DNA from: Maribacter stanieri
GTDB taxonomy: Bacteria; Bacteroidota; Bacteroidia; Flavobacteriales; Flavobacteriaceae
Assembly (NCBI RefSeq): GCF_900112245.1
Contig: NZ_FOYX01000001.1
Location: 2,219,856 to 2,283,855 of the forward strand
Length of the DNA: 64,000 nucleotides
Direction: 5' to 3'
Part shown: piece by piece, positions 51,869 through 59,004 of the stretch
How positions within the stretch are numbered: position 1 is the first letter of the stretch
Layout: each line of letters begins with the position of its first letter
Notes under the pieces: model-generated
What the model saw: the letters and a program-made list of their open reading frames with translations, nothing else
Told to the model about the DNA's origin: nothing
Databases searched by the model: none
Translations under genes and position numbers: made by a program

Positions 51869-52018
51869 CTATAAATCTTCTTTTTTTTCTTTTCGCTCAT
51901 AATTTTCCATGAACTTTCTTGATTTTCGCTCATTAGATTTACTTCTACTGGTAATACGAACAGCTAAATAAATAGCAAATACGACTCCAAGTATTATATA
52001 TATAGTATTACTGTTCAT
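51869..52018 (-). CDS. Small membrane protein (49 residues)
   Basis: A short gene starting at ATG 52018. One membrane helix near the N-terminus (TIYIILGVVFAIYLAVRI) is followed by a highly charged, basic then mixed tail (TSRSKSNERKSRKFMENYER, KEKKEDL). The topology is that of a small inner-membrane protein with a cytosolic tail. I have seen similar short proteins in Flavobacteriaceae but cannot name a family. It lies 30 nt downstream of the methyltransferase-like gene on the same strand, so the two could be co-transcribed. Confidence 0.65.
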   Translation of the reverse strand: MNSNTIYIILGVVFAIYLAVRITSRSKSNERKSRKFMENYERKEKKEDL

Positions 52019-52048
52019 TAAAAATAACTTTAGTTTAAAATTACTGGT

Positions 52049-52543
52049 TTATATCCGAATTTTAAAATGCTCTTCTACTTGTTCCTTTCTAAAGAAAATA
52101 ATTCCACAGTAGAATAAATCTAAGGTTACACGTACTTGTGATTCCTTTTTTAATATGTTCCAACTCTCAATACTTATTTGATCTTTGTGAATGTCATCTA
52201 AAAGTACCATTGTATCATTAGACAGGCTACTTATCGCAATATCATCGTTTTTTAAATCTAAAATGCTTCCAAATAGTACATCGGCATTGATTTCTGTGAA
52301 AGTAACATTAGTACAGAATTTTTTAATAGCTGCTTCTAACATCTTATTATCCCCTAAAATATGCACCGTTTTAAAGTTGAAATAATGTAGACTTTTAATA
52401 AGTACTTTTGAAGTTATTGGCAGTTTTAATTTTTCTTTATTATAAAGACATTTGGTAACATAATCATAAACAAAAGGAGAATGAACCCCATGCTGATTAG
52501 TTGCTGTAAAGATGAATTTAATATAGGATAGAAAACGAAACAC
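52049..52543 (-). CDS. Contracted methyltransferase-like protein
   Basis: A 164-residue protein if started at GTG 52543. The N-terminal block NQHGVHSPFVYDYVTKCLYN and the C-terminal block VLLDDIHKDQISIESWNILK with TLDLFYCGIIFFRKEQVEEH match both ends of a flavobacterial class I methyltransferase family (about 230-240 residues) that I recall. The middle, which should carry the SAM-binding glycine loop, is much shorter here and no GxGxG is visible, so catalytic activity is doubtful. The upstream TTG at 52567 lies inside the -7 box and cannot be the start. Other uses: a degenerate enzyme or a protein with a new role. Confidence 0.7.
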   Translation of the reverse strand: MFRFLSYIKFIFTATNQHGVHSPFVYDYVTKCLYNKEKLKLPITSKVLIKSLHYFNFKTVHILGDNKMLEAAIKKFCTNVTFTEINADVLFGSILDLKNDDIAISSLSNDTMVLLDDIHKDQISIESWNILKKESQVRVTLDLFYCGIIFFRKEQVEEHFKIRI

Positions 52544-52564
52544 TATAACTTTTTCAATTTTTGT

Positions 52565-52572
52565 CAAAAGTA
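52565..52572 (-). promoter_or_regulatory. Bacteroidota -7 box (TACTTTTG) for the methyltransferase-like gene
   Basis: Exact TAnnTTTG on the reverse strand; it overlaps a potential TTG start at 52567, which decides the start codon in favour of GTG 52543, about 21 nt downstream. Confidence 0.5.
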
Positions 52573-52689
52573 AGAATAGTGATGCAACTTAATATTGTTA
52601 CAGTAAAGATTATAGTATAATAATAGTAGTTAATGGTAAGAGTTAGTGTAGGTATACGATTGGGGCGAAAAAGGGTAATTTAAATTTGT

Positions 52690-52920
52690 TTAAGAAAGTT
52701 TAGCGCTGTTTAATTTCGTTGAGAATTTTAAAGCCTTGATTACTCTGTTGTTTTTGTTCTTGTATAATCTAGCAACCTCCGTTGTATTTTCTGTATCAAT
52801 TGTTTCAATCATTTCAACTTCTACTGTTTTAATTTCTACAGAAACATTCTCGTCGTTAGCTTGTGCTTGAACTAAGAAAGAAGTGAAAAAAAGAACAGTT
52901 AAAAGGATAAATGATTTCAT
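52690..52920 (-). CDS. Small secreted protein with KNxRV C-terminal module (copy C1)
   Basis: A 76-residue protein: signal peptide (KSFILLTVLFFTSFLVQAQA), an acidic spacer of ~28 residues rich in Glu and Val (ENVSVEIKTVEVEMIETIDT), then the shared 28-residue basic module VARLYKNKNNRVIKALKF with a Ser/Lys tail. No Cys and no enzyme motif. The acidic spacer followed by a basic end recalls propeptide-type precursors, but that is only an idea. The protein is identical to copy C3. It lies 147 nt upstream of the methyltransferase-like gene on the same strand. Confidence 0.85.
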   Translation of the reverse strand: MKSFILLTVLFFTSFLVQAQANDENVSVEIKTVEVEMIETIDTENTTEVARLYKNKNNRVIKALKFSTKLNSAKLS

Positions 52921-53334
52921 AATATTTGTTTTACACTGCTAAAGTACATTCAAGGCCAAACAAAAATTGGCGCTTATAGTTGGTCGGTATTTAACTGTAG
53001 ACGAATGGTAAATAACGTTCGTTAACTACCACTGGATAAAATGAGTATTTGCATAGATACCCACTAATGGTTATACATAAACCTTCGGTAATTATTGGTG
53101 TAGTGCTATGATTATGACTTTTTGTATGCGGGATAAAAACCTTTTATGGAGAGTTTAGTTTAACTATACAAAATCTTATCACTCAACCTGTGGTGATATC
53201 TGAAGATGCATTTGAAAGTAGTGGAGTAGTGATTTTATTAAGGGAAACGGTATTGGGTAATAAATTAGAAAGTAGGTAATGGTAAGAAATGGGGTAGGTA
53301 TACGATTGGGGCGAAAAGGGTAATTTATATTTGT
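52921..53334. other. Intergenic part of the first 645-bp unit
   Basis: 414 bp with no gene. It holds an imperfect inverted repeat at 52997-53029 (GTAGACGAATG against CGTTCGTTAACTAC; 3-nt bulge), a TATCAC / GTGATA pair near 53180-53200, and a TACTTTAG near 52940 that is one mismatch from the -7 box and may start transcription of copy C1. Confidence 0.65.
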
Positions 53335-53565
53335 TTAAGAAAGTTTAGCGCTATTCAATTTCGTTGAGAATTTTAAAGCCTTGATTACTCTGTTGTTTTT
53401 GTTCTTGTACAATCGAGCAACCTCCGTTGTATTTTCTGTATCAATTGTTTCAATCATTTCAACTTCTACTGTTTTAATTTCTAAAGAAACATTCTCGTCG
53501 TTCGCTTGTGCTTGAACTAAGAAAGAAGTGAAAAAAAGAACAGTTAAAAGGATAAATGATTTCAT
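53335..53565 (-). CDS. Small secreted protein with KNxRV C-terminal module (copy C2)
   Basis: The middle copy, 76 residues, identical to copies C1 and C3 except that Val27 is Leu (NVSLEIK). Several silent changes set its DNA apart from the outer copies, which are almost identical to each other. The signal peptide, acidic spacer and basic 28-residue module are all intact, so it should be functional. Confidence 0.85.
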   Translation of the reverse strand: MKSFILLTVLFFTSFLVQAQANDENVSLEIKTVEVEMIETIDTENTTEVARLYKNKNNRVIKALKFSTKLNSAKLS

Positions 53566-53979
53566 GATATTTGTTTTACACTGCTAAAGTACATTCAAGG
53601 CCAAACAAAAATTGGCGCTTATAGTTGGTCGGTATTTAACTGTAGACGAATGGTAAATAACGTTCGTTAACTACCACTGGATAAATTGAGTATTTGCATA
53701 GATACCCACTAATGGTTATACATAAACCTTCGGTAGTTATTAATGTAGTACTATGATGATGACTTTCTGTTGGGGGGGATAAAAACTTTTAAGGAGAGTT
53801 TGGTTTAACTATACTAAACCTTATCACTCAACTTGTGGTGATATCTGAATTTGCATTTGAAAGTAGTGGAGTAGTGATTTTATTAAGGCAAACGGTATTG
53901 GGTAATAAATTGGAAAGTAGGGAATGGTAAGAAATGGGGTAGGTATAAGATTGGGACGAAAAGGGTAATTGTTTTTAGA
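53566..53979. other. Intergenic part of the second 645-bp unit
   Basis: 414 bp, same layout as the first unit: inverted repeat at 53642-53674, TACTTTAG near the gene, TATCAC / GTGATA pair further upstream. It differs from the first unit at scattered positions, including a G run near 53773. No gene seen. Confidence 0.65.
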
Positions 53980-54210
53980 TTAAGAAAGTTTAGCGCTGTT
54001 TAATTTCGTTGAGAATTTTAAAGCCTTGATTACTCTGTTGTTTTTGTTCTTGTATAATCTAGCAACCTCCGTTGTATTTTCTGTATCAATTGTTTCAATC
54101 ATTTCAACTTCTACTGTTTTAATTTCTACAGAAACATTCTCGTCGTTAGCTTGTGCTTGAACTAAGAAAGAAGTGAAAAAAAGAACGGTTAAAAGGATAA
54201 ATGATTTCAT
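53980..54210 (-). CDS. Small secreted protein with KNxRV C-terminal module (copy C3)
   Basis: A 76-residue protein identical to copy C1. It is the promoter-proximal end of the array on the reverse strand and lies 157 nt downstream of uup. Its upstream region differs from those of C1 and C2: similarity drops 18 nt before the ATG, and the inverted repeat at 54287-54316 is perfect here. This suggests that it is the oldest copy with the original flank, or that it lies at the array boundary. Confidence 0.85.
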   Translation of the reverse strand: MKSFILLTVLFFTSFLVQAQANDENVSVEIKTVEVEMIETIDTENTTEVARLYKNKNNRVIKALKFSTKLNSAKLS

Positions 54211-54286
54211 AATATTTGTTTTACACTGCTAAAGTACAGGCATAAACAAACATAATTCGCCGCATATAGTTGGGCGACATTTTACT

Positions 54287-54316
54287 GTAGACGAACGGTA
54301 AATAACGTTCGTCTAC
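54287..54316. promoter_or_regulatory. Perfect 11-bp inverted repeat upstream of copy C3
   Basis: GTAGACGAACG (54287-54297) and CGTTCGTCTAC (54306-54316) with an 8-nt loop. It is not followed by a T run, so it looks like an operator or an RNA structure rather than a terminator. It also lies downstream of uup by ~50 nt, where it could stop read-through. Degenerate forms lie upstream of C1 and C2. Confidence 0.6.
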
Positions 54317-54367
54317 TATCTTTGGGAAGAAGTAAAATGTATTGTGAAATCTTAATGTAAATAGGGT

Positions 54368-56239
54368 TTAACCTTCCATTATTGCTGAAAGTTCAAACCA
54401 TCTTTCGGTTTTATTTTCAATAGAGTCGGTCAGTTCTTTCAGTTCAATAGATAGGGCTTTAATATCATCGCCACTCAATGAACCATCGGTGAATTTTTCT
54501 TGGAGTGTTACCTTTTTCTTTTCTAATTTCTGAATTTCACGCTCTAATTTTTTATACTCCTGTTGGACTGCGTAAGAGACTTTAGTAGCCGAGTCTGGCT
54601 CTTTCCAATTCGTTTTCGTAGAACTTTGAGTTTCCTTTTGCTCTCTTTTCTCTATGATTTGGCTGTCTTCATAGGCTCTATAATCTGAATAGTTGCCAGG
54701 AAAATCTTCAACAACGGCATCACCTCTAAACACAAATAGGTGGTCTACGATTTTGTCCATAAAGTAACGGTCGTGAGAAACCACCATTAAACATCCTTGA
54801 AAATCCATTAAGAAACTTTCTAATACGTTAAGCGTTACAATATCTAAATCATTGGTAGGTTCATCTAGTATTAAGAAATTTGGATTCTGAATAAGTATGG
54901 TACACAAGTAAAGACGTTTGCGTTCACCACCACTGAGTTTATCTACAAAATCATATTGTTTTTTTCTGTCAAATAGAAAACGTTCAAGCAATTGTTGTGC
55001 TGATATCTGTTTTCCTTTCATTAGGGGAATATAATCTCCAAATTCCCGAATGACATCAATAACCTTTTGACCTTGTTTTATGTCAATCCCTTTTTGGGTG
55101 TAGTAACCAAACTTAATAGTTTCACCTACAATTACTTTTCCGCTGTCAGGCTGGTCTCTTCCACTAAGAATATTTAAAAAGGTAGACTTGCCTGTACCAT
55201 TCTTACCAATGATTCCAATACGTTCTCCTTTTTGAAATACATATTCGAACTTGTCTAGAATTGGCTTGTTAGGGAAAGACTTAGAAATCTTATGAAGCTC
55301 AAGAATCTTGCTTCCAACACGTTCCATATTAAGTTCTAACTGAACTTGATGGTCTTTTCTACGTTGACTAGCCTTATCTTTAATTAACGCAAAATCATCA
55401 ATTCTAGATTTAGACTTGGTAGTACGGGCTTTCGGCTGCCTTCTCATCCAATCTAATTCCTTCTTAAAAAGTAATTCTGTTTTATGCTGTTCTGTAGCTT
55501 CTTGCTCTATGCGGGCTTCTTTCTTTTCTAAATAATAAGAATAATTTCCTTTATAAGGATATAGCTTACCGTTTTCAAGTTCAATGATTTCATTACAAAC
55601 ACGCTCTAAAAAGTAACGGTCGTGCGTTACCATAAATAAAGTCATGTTTTCTTTGGCGAAAAATTCCTCTAACCATTCAATCATTTCTAAGTCTAAATGG
55701 TTGGTAGGCTCATCTAATACTAAAAGGTCTGGCTTATTAATAAGCGCATTGGCAAGAGCTAAACGTTTCTTTTGACCACCTGATAACTTATCCACTTTGG
55801 CGTCTAAATCATCAAGCTTTAGCTTAGAAAGAATTTGCTTGTATTGGGTTTCAAAATCCCAAGCTTCAAATCTATCCATTGCTTCAAATGCTTTTTGATA
55901 GGCGTCTGCATCCTCTGGATTTAATAATGCTTTTTCGTAATTTGATAAAACTTTTAAAATCTCGTTATCAGAAGCAAAGATAGTTTCCTCTACAGTTAAA
56001 TTCGGATCCATTACCGGCTCTTGAGCCAAAAAGGATACTCTGGTAGATTTGCGATAGTTTACCTGACCAGAATCTGGCGTGTCTGCTCCAGACAGTATAT
56101 TAAGTATAGATGTTTTTCCTGTACCGTTTTTAGCGATTAAAGCAATTTTTTGGTCTTTATTGATACCAAATGATAGGTTATCAAAAAGCACCAATTCGCC
56201 ATAGGATTTAGAAATATTTTCAACGGTAAGTAAATTCAT
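54368..56239 (-). CDS. uup: ABC-F family ATPase, Uup-like
   Basis: A 623-residue soluble protein with two ABC domains and no membrane part. First cassette: Walker A IAKNGTGKTSILNILSG, signature LSGGQKKRLALA, Walker B LLVLDEPTNHLDLE. Second cassette: IGKNGTGKSTFLNILSG, LSGGERKRLYLC, FLILDEPTNDLDIV. Between them is the Arg/Lys-rich linker (P-site tRNA interaction motif region, MRRQPKARTTKSKS). The C-terminal ~80 residues form a coiled coil (LEREIQKLEKKKVTLQEKF), the mark of Uup. It works on the ribosome or DNA to resolve stalled states. The gene follows the DUF4105 gene by 17 nt, probably in one operon. Confidence 0.95.
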   Translation of the reverse strand: MNLLTVENISKSYGELVLFDNLSFGINKDQKIALIAKNGTGKTSILNILSGADTPDSGQVNYRKSTRVSFLAQEPVMDPNLTVEETIFASDNEILKVLSNYEKALLNPEDADAYQKAFEAMDRFEAWDFETQYKQILSKLKLDDLDAKVDKLSGGQKKRLALANALINKPDLLVLDEPTNHLDLEMIEWLEEFFAKENMTLFMVTHDRYFLERVCNEIIELENGKLYPYKGNYSYYLEKKEARIEQEATEQHKTELLFKKELDWMRRQPKARTTKSKSRIDDFALIKDKASQRRKDHQVQLELNMERVGSKILELHKISKSFPNKPILDKFEYVFQKGERIGIIGKNGTGKSTFLNILSGRDQPDSGKVIVGETIKFGYYTQKGIDIKQGQKVIDVIREFGDYIPLMKGKQISAQQLLERFLFDRKKQYDFVDKLSGGERKRLYLCTILIQNPNFLILDEPTNDLDIVTLNVLESFLMDFQGCLMVVSHDRYFMDKIVDHLFVFRGDAVVEDFPGNYSDYRAYEDSQIIEKREQKETQSSTKTNWKEPDSATKVSYAVQQEYKKLEREIQKLEKKKVTLQEKFTDGSLSGDDIKALSIELKELTDSIENKTERWFELSAIMEG

Positions 56240-56256
56240 GTAAGGTATCTTGATTT

Positions 56257-57441
56257 TTATTTTTTCGTTAGATGTTTACTTTTAAAATAATATATCAGAT
56301 ATATATATCGTACAGCTAATGCTAGTAATACTATAACTAATAATATGGAAAACACTTGAATTTTAAACATCCAAAGAACACAAGTGATTCCTAGTAATAT
56401 GGTTAGAAATATGATGTAGGTAATAATCCATTCCGGAATATTCCTTTTAGCCATTAAAAATGCTATAAATATATTTGGAGCAAATGCCCATAGCGAATTA
56501 AAGTTGCCTTTAGTTGCCAAGTGGTCTGTGCCGAACCAAAGAAAGACTATTAGTACACCTGCCAAGCCCGTTACTAAGAACAGGAAAAAATCTAACCACT
56601 TATTCCTTCTAAAATTTTTATAATCGGTGTAGGTTATATAACAGACCAGTACCAGTAATATACCAAGCCAAAAAAGAGGTGTCAAGAAAATAAGAGCTCG
56701 GTTTTCTTGTTCTGGAATATCTAATAATACAGATTCTTTTTTAACTATTGGTTTGCCATCTAGCGTGGTATGTTTCATTTGCTCGTACACATAAATTGGT
56801 AAAAACAAATGTTCATATGGCGTAGCCTCTCTATCAATTACAGATCCTAATGCTAAATCAATCCCAAAATTAGACCACGAATTAGGGTTTAATTTTAATC
56901 TAATTAATTCGCGAAATGTTAACTGGTCCTCTAAATAGCTGTAGTCAAAATTGAAAGTGCTTCCTAAAGTCTTTTCAAATACCATAGGTATTCTAGTGGC
57001 ACAATTATCAAACAAGAAGTCATACTTATATTTTTTATTTTCGGGCAGTAAATTATTTTCTAAAAAAGCAACTATTTTGGTGCGTTGCTGTACATCTAAA
57101 TCTAAAATTTGCTCTCTGATCCATCGTTTTTCTTGTTGGTAAGAGTAATCAAAGTATTTAAACGGAATTCTAGAAATGGTATATGATAATTTACCTCTTG
57201 TAAAATTCAAATAAAAATTAGGGTCTTCAAAATCATATGTGCCATAACCATAGACTTCATCTATACCCAAAGTTGGGTCTTGCAATCTAATAGCACTGTG
57301 TCCAAATTTAGCAGCTAAATCTTCTCCTGTACCTACCGTTAATAAACTGATTTTTGATAACGGGGAAAGTTCTACATTTTGAGATTGTCCCCAAAATGAA
57401 GCAAAAAGTAGCATTAAGAAAAAAGTGAGCTTTTTGAACAT
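56257..57441 (-). CDS. DUF4105 (Lnb N-terminal domain) membrane protein
   Basis: A 394-residue protein. A signal peptide (LTFFLMLLFASFWGQSQ) is followed by a DUF4105 domain to ~residue 210: SLLTVGTGEDLAAKFGHSAI, EVYGYGTYDFEDPNFYLNFT, GKLSYTISRIPFKYF and YKYDFLFDNCATRIPMVFEK. The FGHS His and NC Cys are the residues expected of a papain/NlpC-like cysteine hydrolase fold. Four to five membrane helices follow (LIFLTPLFWLGILLVLVCYI to AVRYIYLIYYF). Its substrate is unknown, possibly acyl groups on lipids or proteins. It is upstream of uup. Confidence 0.88.
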   Translation of the reverse strand: MFKKLTFFLMLLFASFWGQSQNVELSPLSKISLLTVGTGEDLAAKFGHSAIRLQDPTLGIDEVYGYGTYDFEDPNFYLNFTRGKLSYTISRIPFKYFDYSYQQEKRWIREQILDLDVQQRTKIVAFLENNLLPENKKYKYDFLFDNCATRIPMVFEKTLGSTFNFDYSYLEDQLTFRELIRLKLNPNSWSNFGIDLALGSVIDREATPYEHLFLPIYVYEQMKHTTLDGKPIVKKESVLLDIPEQENRALIFLTPLFWLGILLVLVCYITYTDYKNFRRNKWLDFFLFLVTGLAGVLIVFLWFGTDHLATKGNFNSLWAFAPNIFIAFLMAKRNIPEWIITYIIFLTILLGITCVLWMFKIQVFSILLVIVLLALAVRYIYLIYYFKSKHLTKK

Positions 57442-57687
57442 ACTTTTACTAGTTCATAATAGCTGCAAAGATGCAAATAACTAGGGTATTTAATTCTAAA
57501 AGCTTTTATAATTTATTGGTTGCACGAAATCAAATAGCAATCTATAGTTTAAAACTTGTTTTACTTTATTGTTTTAAAACTTAGAACCAATAGAATTATC
57601 TTATTTTTATAGCATATTTTAAATTCGAGAATTCATTATTTCTCCCATCAAGAAAAAAATAGTTCTTGTAACCAAAGCCAGATTCTT

Positions 57688-58425
57688 ATGAAAAAACATA
57701 TTCCCAATTTTATTACCCTATTAAACGTTTTTTGTGGCTGTGTGGCAACTGTTTTTGCCGTGCTTAATAAATTAGAAATTGCAGCTATTTTCGTGGCTTT
57801 AGGTATATTTTTTGATTTTTTTGACGGACTGGCAGCTCGTGTTCTAGATGTAAAAAGCGAGCTTGGCTTACAATTAGATTCCCTTGCAGATATGATTACC
57901 AGTGGTCTTGTTCCTGGTATTGTAATGTTTCAATTATTGGCAATGTCACAAACTAGTGGCTGGGGAGATGGATCTCACTTCTTTATAGAATCGGGAGAAC
58001 TAAAACTGGTACATCTTATACCTTTCTTTGGTTTTGTAATTACTATGGCATCAGGTTACAGATTGGCGAAATTTAATATTGATGAAAACCAGACTTCTTC
58101 CTTTATAGGATTGCCTACTCCGGCTAATGCGCTATTAATATTATCATTACCCCTTATATTACTGTATCAGAACAATGATTTTTTAAATACATTGATACTT
58201 AATCAGTGGTTTTTAATACTGCTAACTGTTGTTAGCGCCTATTTATTAAATGCAAACCTTCCATTATTCGCTTTAAAATTTAAGAATACGAGCTTTAAGG
58301 ATAATGCCATGCGTTACATTTTCATCATTATCAGTTTAGTACTTATCGTAACCATGAAGTTTATGGCAATCCCTTTAATTATCCTCTTTTATGTGGTAAG
58401 TTCTATGATTCAAGAGAGACTGTGA
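57688..58425 (+). CDS. pssA: CDP-diacylglycerol-serine O-phosphatidyltransferase
   Basis: A 245-residue integral membrane enzyme that makes phosphatidylserine, the precursor of phosphatidylethanolamine, from CDP-diacylglycerol and serine. The CDP-alcohol phosphatidyltransferase motif D-G-x2-A-R-x8-G-x3-D-x3-D is in FFDGLAARVLDVKSELGLQL with DSLADMITSG following. The N-terminus has HIPNFITLLNVFCGCVATVF and the rest forms about six helices. The TM-dense, type II PssA layout suits a Bacteroidota membrane with PE as a main lipid. It leads a forward run of genes and is followed 27 nt later by the DinB gene. Confidence 0.93.
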   Translation: MKKHIPNFITLLNVFCGCVATVFAVLNKLEIAAIFVALGIFFDFFDGLAARVLDVKSELGLQLDSLADMITSGLVPGIVMFQLLAMSQTSGWGDGSHFFIESGELKLVHLIPFFGFVITMASGYRLAKFNIDENQTSSFIGLPTPANALLILSLPLILLYQNNDFLNTLILNQWFLILLTVVSAYLLNANLPLFALKFKNTSFKDNAMRYIFIIISLVLIVTMKFMAIPLIILFYVVSSMIQERL

Positions 58426-58452
58426 TTTTAGAAACAAATAGAAGGGTTTATT

Positions 58453-58974
58453 ATGGATAATGAAAATGAAGAATTAGAATTTTGGTTAGCAGGTCCCATA
58501 CCAAATATCCCTGATATTTTGCAACCTGCTGCACATGCACTTTTGCAATCTGAAAGAGAATTAAAAAAGTACACTGCAAATTTTCCTAAAGAACTTTTAT
58601 GGGCTAAAACTTCTGGTAGGGCATCGGTTGGTTTTCATATGAATCATATTACTGGTGTTTTAGATAGAATGATGACTTATGCCAAAAGTGAGTCTCTTAC
58701 CGATGAGCAATTTCTATTCTTAAAACAAGAAGGTTCTTTTAATTTAGATACCGAAGTTGAGGATTTGCAAGAACAATTTTCAACAAAGGTTGCTGAAGCT
58801 TTAGCATTTTTTAAGACCATTCCAGAACATACACTTACAGAAACAAGAACTGTGGGCAGGAAAAAATTACCAACTACGGTTTTAGGTCTCTTATTTCATG
58901 CTGCAGAGCACAGTCAAAGACATATTGGGCAATTATTAGTAACTGTAAGTGTGCTGCAATCAAAAGTTTCTTAG
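58453..58974 (+). CDS. DinB-family four-helix protein
   Basis: A 173-residue cytosolic protein. It fits the DinB/YfiT fold, in which three His bind a metal: VGFHMNHITGVLDRMMTYA early and FHAAEHSQRHIGQLLVTVSV late. Some members are thiol-dependent S-transferases that use bacillithiol or mycothiol; the substrate here is unknown. Residues 10-40 (WLAGPIPNIPDILQPAAHAL, LQSERELKKYTANFP) are the usual first helix. It lies between pssA and a FAD oxidoreductase with ordinary intergenic gaps. Confidence 0.88.
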   Translation: MDNENEELEFWLAGPIPNIPDILQPAAHALLQSERELKKYTANFPKELLWAKTSGRASVGFHMNHITGVLDRMMTYAKSESLTDEQFLFLKQEGSFNLDTEVEDLQEQFSTKVAEALAFFKTIPEHTLTETRTVGRKKLPTTVLGLLFHAAEHSQRHIGQLLVTVSVLQSKVS

Positions 58975-59004
58975 TCCGGTTTTTAATCAAAATTAAATAG
59001 AATA

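Larger units (their letters stand above)
52624..54330. repeat. Tandem array: three copies of a small gene in 645-bp units
   Basis: The three genes start at 52920, 53565 and 54210 on the reverse strand, exactly 645 bp apart, each 231 bp with a 414-bp intergenic region. Homology starts around 52624 at the left and fades past 54228 at the right, where a more divergent version of the upstream region continues to about 54330. The genes are nearly identical; the intergenic regions differ at scattered positions and small substitutions. Confidence 0.92.

Noticed and set aside
52544..52567. Upstream TTG start of the methyltransferase-like gene
   Set aside because: The codon lies within the -7 box and would not be part of the transcript.
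52624..54330. CRISPR array
   Set aside because: The repeat period is 645 bp and the repeats are coding genes with long intergenic regions, so it is not a short direct repeat with unique spacers.
52624..54330. Insertion sequence or transposon as source of the array
   Set aside because: No transposase, terminal inverted repeats or target-site duplication were seen. Tandem duplication by recombination explains the pattern.
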